A stretch of DNA of 64,000 nt from Thalassobacillus cyri (GTDB lineage: Bacteria > Bacillota > Bacilli > Bacillales > Halobacillaceae). Position numbers and translations under genes: made by a program. Position 1 is the first letter of the stretch. Every line of letters starts with the position of its first letter. Location: NCBI RefSeq assembly GCF_900107755.1, contig NZ_FNQR01000017.1, positions 27,017 through 91,016 of the forward strand. Reading direction: 5' to 3'. Below the pieces are notes generated by a model, which saw only the letters and a program-made list of their open reading frames with translations, did not search any database and was not told where the DNA came from. Below, one piece after another: positions 8,353-16,276 of the stretch.

Positions 8353-9636
8353 ATGGAAATCACATTAAAGCTTTTGGCAGTTGCCTTGCTAATTATTTTG
8401 ACCGCGTTTTTCGTCGCAAGTGAGTTTGCAATCGTCAAGGTCAGAAAAACAAAGATGGAAGCAAGGGCAGCTGCAGGGGATAAAAAAGCGGAAAGTGTTT
8501 TGCGGCTGACAAATAACTTAGACTACTACTTATCGGCGTGTCAGCTTGGCATCACGATCACAGCCTTAGGTTTAGGTTGGCTCGGGGAACCTACTCTGGT
8601 CGTGCTCATTGACCCGTTGATAGAAGGGTTTGAGCTACCCGCCGGAATCAGTCATGCCATTTCGTTTGGTATCGCTTTTTTTGTTATTACCTTTTTACAT
8701 GTGGTTTTAGGAGAACTTGCTCCAAAGACAGTTGCCATCCAAAAAGCGGAAGCAATCACGCTCGTTTTAGCAAAGCCATTGATCCTCTATAGTAAAATGA
8801 TGTACCCATTGATCTGGCTCCTGAACGGATCTGCCAATGTGCTGGTCCGTATGTTCGGTCTACATGCGGCAAAAGAGTCTGAAGAGGTACACTCCGAAGA
8901 AGAACTGCGGCATATTCTATCAGAAAGTTACCAAAAAGGGGAAATCAACCGCTCCGAATTCACATATGTGGATCGAATCTTCGAATTCGATAACCGGACT
9001 GCAAAAGAGATCATGATTCCTCGGACTGAAGTCGCTGTCATTGATATCAATGATTCCATCAAAGCGATCAGCAGGTATATCCATCAGGAACGATTCACAA
9101 GGTACCCGGTCATCGATGGTGATAAAGATCATATTTTAGGAGTCATCCATCTGAAGGAATTATTCTACAGTGATTTTGAAGAGTTGGATACCTTAGATCC
9201 GTTTATCCGACCTGCTTTCAAAGTGTTTGAAAACGTCCCTATCCACGATTTGTTAGTGCGAATGCAAAAAGAGCGGACACACCTGGCTGTCTTGATTGAC
9301 GAGTATGGTGGTACCTCCGGAATTGTCACGATAGAAGATATCATTGAAGAGATTGTCGGGGAGATCCGTGATGAATTCGACCATGAAGAAGAGCGGGCGA
9401 TCAAACGATTGAAAAATGGACACTTTCTTGTGGAAGGCAAAGTATCCATCCAGGACATGAATGAATATTTCGATCTTGACCTTGATAACGAAGATTATGA
9501 CACCATAGCCGGATTCATATATACCAATGACATTGACGCAGCAGAAGGAACAGAGGTCACGCATGGCAGCTACCATTTCAAAATCGTCGACATGGTTAAT
9601 GGACAAATCAGAAAAGTGGAAGTATGGAAAGATTAA
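8353..9636 (+). CDS. CNNM/CBS/CorC_HlyC ion exporter (YhdP/YugS type)
   Basis: A 427-residue membrane protein. The N-terminal CNNM domain (about residues 1-195) has hydrophobic helices and the FFVASEFAIVKVR and YLSACQLGITITALGLGWLGEP motifs. Two CBS domains follow (about 205-330; IPRTEVAVID..., then HLAVLIDEYGGTSGIVTIEDIIEEIVGEI), and a C-terminal CorC_HlyC domain (about 345-425). Paralogues such as B. subtilis MpfA (YhdP) export Mg2+; others affect Na+ or Co2+. The old name hemolysin C is misleading. AGAGGAGAG precedes the start. It is not part of the B. subtilis block here, so it is an insertion or rearrangement relative to that genome. Confidence 0.85.
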   Translation: MEITLKLLAVALLIILTAFFVASEFAIVKVRKTKMEARAAAGDKKAESVLRLTNNLDYYLSACQLGITITALGLGWLGEPTLVVLIDPLIEGFELPAGISHAISFGIAFFVITFLHVVLGELAPKTVAIQKAEAITLVLAKPLILYSKMMYPLIWLLNGSANVLVRMFGLHAAKESEEVHSEEELRHILSESYQKGEINRSEFTYVDRIFEFDNRTAKEIMIPRTEVAVIDINDSIKAISRYIHQERFTRYPVIDGDKDHILGVIHLKELFYSDFEELDTLDPFIRPAFKVFENVPIHDLLVRMQKERTHLAVLIDEYGGTSGIVTIEDIIEEIVGEIRDEFDHEEERAIKRLKNGHFLVEGKVSIQDMNEYFDLDLDNEDYDTIAGFIYTNDIDAAEGTEVTHGSYHFKIVDMVNGQIRKVEVWKD

Positions 9637-9640
9637 CAGA

Positions 9641-9672
9641 GATGCCCGGGCAAGCACCCGGGCATCCTTTTT
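9641..9672 (+). terminator. Rho-independent terminator
   Basis: GATGCCCGGG pairs perfectly with CCCGGGCATC, followed by CTTTTT. It ends the CNNM transcript ahead of convergent ykuT. Confidence 0.9.
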
Positions 9673-9768
9673 AACTTAATGAGACAAAATCGGGATGTTA
9701 AGTGACAAAAGTGAAATCTTACGAGATATAATTTGCAGAACTGAGACAAAGCGGCCGTGCCATAATAC

Positions 9769-10623
9769 TTAAGCTTCCGCTCCATATTTCTTCTCCACAT
9801 ATACTTGATGAGGGAACGGGATTTCAATACCTGCTTCGTCCAGAGCTTCTTTCATTGCTCTCCGTAGATCCCTTTCTACAGCCCATTGCTCCATATTAGC
9901 TGTCCTGCCGAGAACGCGCAAGACGACATCAGAAGACCCAAGACTCTGCACCCCTAAAACGTCCGGACCTTCTTTGATCCGTTCATCCGTGATGGAAAAC
10001 TCATCACAGACACGCTGCAGGACGGTGAGTGCTTCCTCGATATTTTCATCATAGGCAATACCGATATCGATCATCGCACGCATATTGCCGCGGGAGTGGT
10101 TACTGACGCCTGAAATTTCCCGGTTGGGTATATAATGCAGGGTACCATCAAAACCTCTTAACTTCGTGGTTCGCAGCCCTACTTCCTCAACCACACCGTC
10201 ATACCCAGCTGCTGTCACATAGTCATCAACGTCTACTTGGCGTTCGATCAAAATGAAGAAACCAGTAACGATGTCGCTGACAAGTCCCTGGGCACCGAAA
10301 CCGATGGCCAGGCCGACGATACCGGCCCCGGCGAGCAAAGGACCGATTGGAATCCCGATCATTTCCAGCAGCATGACAACGAACACGAACATCAATATAT
10401 AAGAAAAAATGTTGACACATAATCGTTCCAGGGTCTTTGTCCGTGCTTCTGGAATTTTGCGATGTTTACTTATTTTGTTGATCGCTCCACTGATCGCCCT
10501 GCGCCCGATTGGAGATATGATGGCGAATATGATAATCAGCACCAGAACTTTAAGTCCTACCGATATCAGCAGTTCAGTAAACTCTGCCAGGTTGAATTCA
10601 AAACCTTCTTCAAACAAATTCAT
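9769..10623 (-). CDS. ykuT: Small-conductance mechanosensitive channel YkuT (MscS family)
   Basis: A 284-residue MscS-type channel with hydrophobic helices at about residues 17-40, 72-95 and 97-125. The third, pore-lining helix has the small-residue pattern GPLLAGAGIVGLAIGFGAQGLVSD. The cytoplasmic vestibule domain runs to the end. It opens under membrane tension and releases solutes on hypo-osmotic shock, which fits the betaine transporter and KtrC in the window. B. subtilis YkuT is similar in length and also lies between ykuS and ykuU. The start is next to AGGAGTTGTTATT. It faces away from ykuU. Confidence 0.9.
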   Translation of the reverse strand: MNLFEEGFEFNLAEFTELLISVGLKVLVLIIIFAIISPIGRRAISGAINKISKHRKIPEARTKTLERLCVNIFSYILMFVFVVMLLEMIGIPIGPLLAGAGIVGLAIGFGAQGLVSDIVTGFFILIERQVDVDDYVTAAGYDGVVEEVGLRTTKLRGFDGTLHYIPNREISGVSNHSRGNMRAMIDIGIAYDENIEEALTVLQRVCDEFSITDERIKEGPDVLGVQSLGSSDVVLRVLGRTANMEQWAVERDLRRAMKEALDEAGIEIPFPHQVYVEKKYGAEA

Positions 10624-10868
10624 AATAACAACTCCTATTCAAATAAAATCCCATGTACTAGAATAGCGGATTTTGTCAGAAATTATCAAATCAAACGGGT
10701 GATTGTCATATGCCAGAGTTAAAATGAGGAGGAGGGTTAGATGTAAAGCCTATCATTTTACTTTCATCATTCATTAATGTTTAATGAGAATGTGTAAGGG
10801 TTATATTATTGGGGCATGCTTGATTGTGAAAGTCAAAAATGCTAGATTAAATTTATTATAATTTGATA
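10624..10868. other. Intergenic region between ykuT and ykuU
   Basis: About 330 bases separate the divergent genes. The right third carries the ykuU promoter. The rest is AT-rich; a purine-rich GAGGAGGAGGG near 10727 precedes only a very short frame that I reject. No RNA or repeat was recognised. Confidence 0.6.
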
Positions 10869-10897
10869 TTGACTTTAAAAAAGCTGCTCGTTATAAT
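10869..10897 (+). promoter_or_regulatory. Sigma-A promoter of ykuU
   Basis: TTGACT (10869-10874) and TATAAT (10892-10897) are separated by exactly 17 bases, about 50 bases upstream of the ykuU start codon. An AT-rich palindromic patch (AAATT...AATTT, about 10850) lies just upstream; a PerR-like role is possible but the match is weak. Confidence 0.75.
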
Positions 10898-10950
10898 ATA
10901 ACTTGTGAGTGATTATTACAAATTAATTTATTAATTTTGGAGGGATTTTC

Positions 10951-11493
10951 ATGGCAGAACGTATGGTAGCAAAACAAGCTCCGCGCTTTGAAATGGACGC
11001 GGTACTTCCGAACAAAGAATTCGGAAAAGTATCTTTAGAGGAAAACATGAAGAATGACAAATGGACAGTGCTTTTCTTCTATCCAATGGACTTCACATTC
11101 GTATGTCCTACAGAAATCACTGCAGTATCTGATCGTTTCGATGAATTCGAAGATCTTGATACAGAAGTAGTGGGCGTATCTACAGATACTATCCACACCC
11201 ACTTAGCCTGGATCAACACTTCCCGTGACGACAATGGCCTGGGTGACCTAGCTTACCCATTGGCTGCTGACACTAACCATAAAGTCGCTCAAGACTATGG
11301 TGTGCTAATCGAAGATGAAGGTGTAGCACTTCGCGGCCTATTCATCATCAGCCCAGAAGGCGAATTGATGTATCAGGTAGTCAACCACAACAACATTGGT
11401 CGTGACGTTGACGAAACACTTCGTGTACTTCAAGCACTTCAAACTGGCGGACTTTGCCCTGCAAACTGGAAGCCAGGTCAAGAGACTCTATAA
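10951..11493 (+). CDS. ykuU: 2-Cys peroxiredoxin YkuU (AhpC/TSA family)
   Basis: A 180-residue typical 2-Cys peroxiredoxin. The peroxidatic cysteine is C52 in FTFVCPTEI and the resolving cysteine is C169 in GGLCPANW. It reduces hydrogen and organic peroxides in the cytosol, probably with thioredoxin. The length equals B. subtilis YkuU. It has a strong promoter, GGAGGG 8 bases before the ATG, and codons typical of highly expressed genes. A terminator separates it from ykuV, a thioredoxin-like partner in the same order as B. subtilis. Confidence 0.95.
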   Translation: MAERMVAKQAPRFEMDAVLPNKEFGKVSLEENMKNDKWTVLFFYPMDFTFVCPTEITAVSDRFDEFEDLDTEVVGVSTDTIHTHLAWINTSRDDNGLGDLAYPLAADTNHKVAQDYGVLIEDEGVALRGLFIISPEGELMYQVVNHNNIGRDVDETLRVLQALQTGGLCPANWKPGQETL

Positions 11494-11523
11494 TCGAGTC
11501 ATAAAAGGACAAGCTATTCACAA

Positions 11524-11552
11524 GGGTCTAACTACATGTTAGACCCTTTTAT
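11524..11552 (+). terminator. Rho-independent terminator after ykuU
   Basis: GGGTCTAAC pairs with GTTAGACCC across a 5-base loop and is followed by TTTTAT. Confidence 0.9.
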
Positions 11553-11596
11553 ATCTACGGCAATTGTTCATGTACATTAATGAAGGAGGAATTAGC

Positions 11597-12046
11597 ATGC
11601 GTTTAAGAGAACCGATGCCAGAGCTGCAAGGCGCAACCGAATGGTTGAATGGGGAAGTTTCTAAAAGTGATCTATTAGGAAATAAACCGACATTGATCCA
11701 TTTCTGGTCTGTCAGCTGCGGCCTATGTAAAGAAGCAATGCCGAATGTCAATGAATTTCGTGAAGAATATAAAGACGATTTGAACGTGGTTGCTGTTCAT
11801 ATGCCACGCTCTGAAAAAGACCTTGATTTGGATAAAATAAAAGAAGTGGCAGCTGAGCATGACATTACACAGCCGATTTTCGTAGACAATAAACACGCAC
11901 TTACTGATGCCTTTGAAAATCAATATGTACCTGCCTACTATGTATTTGATGAAGAAGGCAACTTGCGTCACTTCCAGGCAGGGGGCGGCGGTATGAAAAT
12001 GCTCCGCAAGCGTGTCAACCGTGTCCTTGGCGTTAAAGATAAATAA
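11597..12046 (+). CDS. ykuV: Thiol-disulfide oxidoreductase YkuV
   Basis: A 149-residue thioredoxin/TlpA-like protein with active site CGLC (C41, C44) in FWSVSCGLCKEAMPN and a cis-Pro in VPAYYVFDEEG. No signal peptide is visible, so it is probably cytosolic. B. subtilis YkuV has nearly the same length and is a thiol-disulfide reductase, and its place after the peroxiredoxin suggests redox repair. I chose the ATG at 11597 because AAGGAGG lies 7 bases upstream; the ATG 33 bases earlier has no site. Confidence 0.92.
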   Translation: MRLREPMPELQGATEWLNGEVSKSDLLGNKPTLIHFWSVSCGLCKEAMPNVNEFREEYKDDLNVVAVHMPRSEKDLDLDKIKEVAAEHDITQPIFVDNKHALTDAFENQYVPAYYVFDEEGNLRHFQAGGGGMKMLRKRVNRVLGVKDK

Positions 12047-12056
12047 GAGTTATCTG

Positions 12057-12085
12057 AACCACCAGTTGAAGCTGGTGGTTTTTTT
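12057..12085 (+). terminator. Rho-independent terminator after ykuV
   Basis: AACCACCAG pairs with CTGGTGGTT and is followed by a 5-base T-run that runs straight into repeat family B. Confidence 0.9.
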
Positions 12086-12172
12086 ATACTTAACTTTGTT
12101 AAAGGGTTAAAGTATAAGAATCACTTAGGCTTTCGACATAAGGACTTGGCGATATGCCAAGTTTTTCTAATG
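12086..12172 (+). repeat. Terminator-abutting repeat B, copy 1
   Basis: Starts at TATACTTAACTTTGTTAAAG in the T-tract of the ykuV terminator. It contains a TATACTTAA/TTAAAGTATA stem, the conserved GGCTTTCGACATA, and a final hairpin ACTTGGC-GATAT-GCCAAGT followed by TTTTCTAATG. Copies 2 and 3 are at 38201 and 44436. Confidence 0.8.
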
Positions 12173-12342
12173 ATAAAATCCACCTGCCATGAACAGTAGT
12201 ATTACCCACTTTTACATCACTTTCCAACATAAAATTTAGCAGTAGAATTTTTAAAAAATTAGCTCAAAAAGGTGGATATTTATTTCGTAACCCGATATAT
12301 TTATAATTACGTAAAAATTTTACAGAAAGAGGAGGGAGACAT

Positions 12343-14097
12343 TTGGATACCTTCAAAAAGCTGAAAGAGTTCTACTGGCCTTATAAAAAGTTTTTCTTCT
12401 GGTCGCTGTTGTTTTTATTCTTTGTGACAGCAATCACCGTGGTATATCCAATCATTTTGAAAATTACGATCGATGATGTCGTAGCAGATGAACGTTATAA
12501 CCTGATCCCTTACCTGGGAGGAGCCTTCATCATCCTGATGGCTATCAAAGGGATTGCCACATACTTACATCAATACTTAGGTGATTTATTTGGAATAACC
12601 TCTGTCTATAAATTGAGAGATGAGCTTTATAAAAAATTGCAGCGTCTCCCGTTCAAGTACTATGACAATGCAAAAACAGGAGATTTGATGTCCCGTCTGA
12701 CAGCAGATGTGGAAGGTTTTCGTTTTTTCCTTTCCTTCGGTATTGCCGAGCTGATCCGTATCACCTTATTGATTGTCATCAGTCTCAGCGTCATGTTCTA
12801 TTTCTCTGTACCATTAGCGCTTGTGACAATGGCGGCCATGCCATTTCTGGCTGTTGTCGTTTTTCAGTTCGATAAACGTGTCCATCCAGCTTTCCGGGGG
12901 ATTCGTAAATCGTTCGGAAAACTGAATACACGCGTGCAGGAAAATATCAGCGGGATGACAACAGTCAAATCGCTGTCAAGGGAAGGCTTTGAAATTGGCA
13001 GATTCTCGGACCGGAACCAGGACTACCGGCAGAATTACCTGACAACCGCCAATATTTGGGCGAAGTATTTCCCATTGATGGAGTTCATCGGAAATGTTTC
13101 CGTCGTCGCATTGCTGGCTTACGGAGGAAGAATGGTCGTCAACGGCCAGCTTGGCCTCGGTGAACTAGTCGCATTTTTCAGTCTGGTATGGTACATCCTT
13201 GGCCCATTGATGAACCTCGGCTTTGTCATCAACCTATTTTCTCAATCGAAAGCTTCCGGTGAACGTCTCCTTGAAATCTTGGAAGCCAAAGAAGATATTC
13301 AGGAAAAAGAAGACCCGATAACCCTGAAGCGTTTGAACGGGCATGTCACTTTCCAGGATGTCACACTCACCTACACGGAAGATGATGATTCGGCATTGAA
13401 ACATATCAGTTTTGACGCCCCTCCAGGCAAGGTGATTGGTTTGATCGGGGCGACCGGTTCCGGAAAAACGAGTATCACTCAGTTGATCACCCGTTTCTAT
13501 GAACCGGAACAAGGAGAAGTCCTGATCGATAGCAAACCGGTTGATCATTATTCCTTAAAAACATTGAGACGCAATATCGGATTCGTTCTGCAGGAATCGT
13601 TCCTGTTTTCGACAACGATCAAGGAAAATATCGCTTATGGAAACCCGGATGCTACACCGGAAGAAGTGATCGATGCTGCCAAGCGGGCACAGGCCCATGA
13701 GTTTATCATGGATATGCCTGACGGTTATGATACCTTGCTCGGTGAGCGCGGCATGGGCCTATCCGGTGGACAGAAGCAGCGGATCGCAATAGCACGGGCC
13801 ATTCTCATCGACCCGAGTATCCTCGTATTAGATGATGCGACTTCTGCTGTCGATATGGAAACCGAATTCAAAATCCAAAAAGCGTTGAAGGAAGTGATGG
13901 AAGGCAGAACGACCTTCATCATCGCTCACCGTATCTCTTCCTTGAAACATGCCGATGAAATTCTGGTACTGGAAGATGGAGAAGTGAAAGAACGTGGAAC
14001 CCACGACTTCCTGCTTTCCAATGGCGGTCCATATCAGCGGATTTATGATATTCAATACCAGGATAAAGAACAAATTATGAACGCATCCAATATTTGA
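12343..14097 (+). CDS. yknU: Heterodimeric ABC exporter subunit, degenerate site (YknU/BmrC type)
   Basis: A 584-residue half-transporter: a six-helix transmembrane domain (about residues 1-310), then a nucleotide-binding domain with Walker A GATGSGKT (369-376), signature LSGGQ (473-477) and Walker B ending D497-D498. The second Asp replaces the catalytic Glu, which marks the degenerate-site partner of heterodimeric exporters such as BmrCD and TM287/288. With the next gene it should form a multidrug or lipid exporter. The TTG start has AGGAGGGAG 6 bases upstream. The spacing to the partner is 22 bases. Synteny after ykuV favours YknU, but B. subtilis YheI (BmrC) has the same architecture. Confidence 0.85.
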   Translation: MDTFKKLKEFYWPYKKFFFWSLLFLFFVTAITVVYPIILKITIDDVVADERYNLIPYLGGAFIILMAIKGIATYLHQYLGDLFGITSVYKLRDELYKKLQRLPFKYYDNAKTGDLMSRLTADVEGFRFFLSFGIAELIRITLLIVISLSVMFYFSVPLALVTMAAMPFLAVVVFQFDKRVHPAFRGIRKSFGKLNTRVQENISGMTTVKSLSREGFEIGRFSDRNQDYRQNYLTTANIWAKYFPLMEFIGNVSVVALLAYGGRMVVNGQLGLGELVAFFSLVWYILGPLMNLGFVINLFSQSKASGERLLEILEAKEDIQEKEDPITLKRLNGHVTFQDVTLTYTEDDDSALKHISFDAPPGKVIGLIGATGSGKTSITQLITRFYEPEQGEVLIDSKPVDHYSLKTLRRNIGFVLQESFLFSTTIKENIAYGNPDATPEEVIDAAKRAQAHEFIMDMPDGYDTLLGERGMGLSGGQKQRIAIARAILIDPSILVLDDATSAVDMETEFKIQKALKEVMEGRTTFIIAHRISSLKHADEILVLEDGEVKERGTHDFLLSNGGPYQRIYDIQYQDKEQIMNASNI

Positions 14098-14119
14098 AAT
14101 AGAAAAGGGGGGAGTCACC

Positions 14120-15964
14120 TTGGCACGAAGGCAAAAAAAGAAGCCACAAGAAAATAAACACTTGAACCGTTTCCATTACACCATTGATCAGGCGATTGAG
14201 AAACCGTTCAACTGGGAACAGATGGTCCGGTTAATGAAATATTTGAAACCATACGCAAAAACCCTATTACCGGCAGCGATCATCGCCATGCTGGTATCGA
14301 CAATCATCCGATTGGTGGTACCAATCTTAATAGGTAAAGTAGCCATTGATATTGCTATCGCAAACCAGGATGTCAACATGCTGATCCAACTGGTTGTCGG
14401 AATCGGTATCCTTTACTTGTTCAGTTATCTCGGAAATGTGTTCCGGATCAAATGGGTAAACATCCTCGGGCAAAACGTCATTTACGATTTGCGCCAGCAT
14501 TTGTTTTCCCATGTTCAGCGACTATCCCACCGGTTCTTTGACTCACGGTCAGCTGGTTCAATACTAGTCCGGATCATGAATGACATCAATTCTTTGCAGG
14601 AGCTGTTCACGAATGGAATCATCAATCTACTGATGGACATCGTGACATTGCTGGGCATCATCATCATTTTGTTCGTGCTTAGTCCGAAGCTGGCATTGGC
14701 AATCATGGTCATCCTGCCGATCATGTTCTATATTTCTACTAAACTTCGCCGGAATATTCGCCGCTCCTGGCAGCGGGTGAGAATCCAACAATCCCGCTTG
14801 AATTCTCATTTGAATGAAAGCATCCAGGGCATCCGCATTACCCAGTCGTTTTCACAGGAAAAAGAAAACGCTGAGTTCTTTGATGGTGTCAATACCGATA
14901 GTTTTGAAGCTTGGCGCAATGCCACGAAAAAAAGTGCCATGTTTCGTCCGTTTGTTGAAATGAGTAACGCGATCGGAACGGTTATCCTTATCTCTTATGG
15001 GGCGTGGCTTATCATCCAGGGCCCTGCGAACGGGGGGATTGAAGTTGGTACCTTTGTCTCCTTTGCATTTTTCCTGGGAATGTTCTGGGAACCGATTTCA
15101 CGTCTCGGACAGATGTATAACCAGTTGTTGATGGCGATGGCGGCATCGGAGCGAATATTTGAGTTTCTCGACGAGCAGCCGAATGTGGCTGAGAAGCCTG
15201 ATGCGAAAGGTTTAAAGCAAATCAAAGGCCACATCGAATTCGATCGCGTCCAGTTTTCTTATGATGAAAAAAGGATCGCCTTACACGAAATATCACTGGA
15301 GATGAAGCAAGGCCAGACAGTCGCACTGGTCGGTCATACTGGTTCTGGTAAATCTACCATTGCCAATCTAATTAGTCGTTTCTATGACCCTACCAAAGGT
15401 GCTGTGAAAATTGATGGAACCGACCTTCGGGATGTGACCATTGACAGTGTCCGTCAGCAAATCAGTGTCGTCCTTCAGGATACCTTCATTTTTTCCGGTA
15501 CCATCATGGAAAATATCCGGTTCGGCCGCCCGGATGCGGGCGATGAGGAAGTCATCGATGCTGCGAAGGTCGTAGGTGCAGACGAATTCATCCAACGGCT
15601 TTCCGAAGGCTATCAAACCGAAGTGGAAGAGAGAGGAAACGTCCTTTCGGCAGGGGAACGTCAATTGTTGTCCTTCGCACGCGCCTTGCTTGCAGATCCG
15701 CGAATTCTTATCTTAGATGAAGCGACAGCAAGCATCGATACAGAAACCGAGGTGAAAATTCAATCCGCACTCCGCAGGTTGTTGAAAGGAAGGACGGCGA
15801 TCATTATCGCTCACCGTCTGTCTACGATCCGGGAAGCGGATAACATCATCGTTCTTGAGCATGGTAAAATCCTCGAGCAAGGAAGTCATGATGAACTGAT
15901 GGAGCAAAAAGGGGAATATTACGACTTAGTCAAAACACAATTCCAGATGCTCGACGCCATATAG
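14120..15964 (+). CDS. yknV: Heterodimeric ABC exporter subunit, canonical site (YknV/BmrD type)
   Basis: A 614-residue partner of the previous gene. A charged N-terminal extension of about 40 residues (ARRQKKKPQENKHLNR...) precedes a six-helix domain. The nucleotide-binding domain has Walker A GHTGSGKST (405-413), a variant signature LSAGERQ, and a canonical Walker B with catalytic E534 (ILILDEATASID). Complementary site chemistry with the first subunit is the hallmark of asymmetric ABC exporters. The TTG start follows a GGGGGGAG purine tract. A strong terminator follows. Substrates are unknown. Confidence 0.87.
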   Translation: MARRQKKKPQENKHLNRFHYTIDQAIEKPFNWEQMVRLMKYLKPYAKTLLPAAIIAMLVSTIIRLVVPILIGKVAIDIAIANQDVNMLIQLVVGIGILYLFSYLGNVFRIKWVNILGQNVIYDLRQHLFSHVQRLSHRFFDSRSAGSILVRIMNDINSLQELFTNGIINLLMDIVTLLGIIIILFVLSPKLALAIMVILPIMFYISTKLRRNIRRSWQRVRIQQSRLNSHLNESIQGIRITQSFSQEKENAEFFDGVNTDSFEAWRNATKKSAMFRPFVEMSNAIGTVILISYGAWLIIQGPANGGIEVGTFVSFAFFLGMFWEPISRLGQMYNQLLMAMAASERIFEFLDEQPNVAEKPDAKGLKQIKGHIEFDRVQFSYDEKRIALHEISLEMKQGQTVALVGHTGSGKSTIANLISRFYDPTKGAVKIDGTDLRDVTIDSVRQQISVVLQDTFIFSGTIMENIRFGRPDAGDEEVIDAAKVVGADEFIQRLSEGYQTEVEERGNVLSAGERQLLSFARALLADPRILILDEATASIDTETEVKIQSALRRLLKGRTAIIIAHRLSTIREADNIIVLEHGKILEQGSHDELMEQKGEYYDLVKTQFQMLDAI

Positions 15965-15976
15965 AAATAGCAAAAC

Positions 15977-16006
15977 ACGCTTGGATTTTGATATCCAAGC
16001 GTTTTT
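15977..16006 (+). terminator. Rho-independent terminator after ABC operon
   Basis: ACGCTTGGAT pairs with ATCCAAGCG and is followed by TTTTT. Confidence 0.9.
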
Positions 16007-16142
16007 GCATGGTCTGGTAAAAATTAAGTACCGTTTGTGGAACATTAGTTTCAAAAGGCAAGACTCCCACTAATTTAAGCCGCAGAGGTTTTTCTTTAGA
16101 CATATCCCCAATAAATAGTATAAGATAAAATTATCAGTAAGT

Positions 16143-16160
16143 ATGTGAAGTCTGTCACAA
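16143..16160 (+). promoter_or_regulatory. Possible Rex operator upstream of cytochrome bd genes
   Basis: ATGTGAAGTCTGTCACAA contains TGTGA and TCACA in inverted orientation with the 6-base spacing of Rex sites (TTGTGAAWWWWTTCACAA). Rex represses cydABCD in B. subtilis when NADH is low. The central bases deviate from consensus, so this is a proposal. Confidence 0.45.
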
Positions 16161-16182
16161 AATAGTCGTTATTTTAATAGAA

Positions 16183-16207
16183 TTAAAACGATTTCACGTA
16201 TTATACT
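16183..16207 (+). promoter_or_regulatory. Possible cre site overlapping -10 of cydAB
   Basis: TTAAAACGATTTCA (16183-16196) matches the CcpA consensus TGWAANCGNTNWCA at 13 of 14 positions. TATACT at 16202-16207 could be the -10 element, although no good -35 is seen. Catabolite control of a bd oxidase has precedent in B. subtilis cydABCD. Confidence 0.45.
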
Positions 16208-16276
16208 AGTCTTAGTATTTTTTAGGGTAGAGTAACCATAGAAAGGTATTTATTGTTACATGGGGAGGGAACGTGT

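Noticed and set aside
10845..10866. PerR box upstream of ykuU
   Set aside because: The AT-rich palindrome does not match the 7-1-7 PerR pattern well enough.
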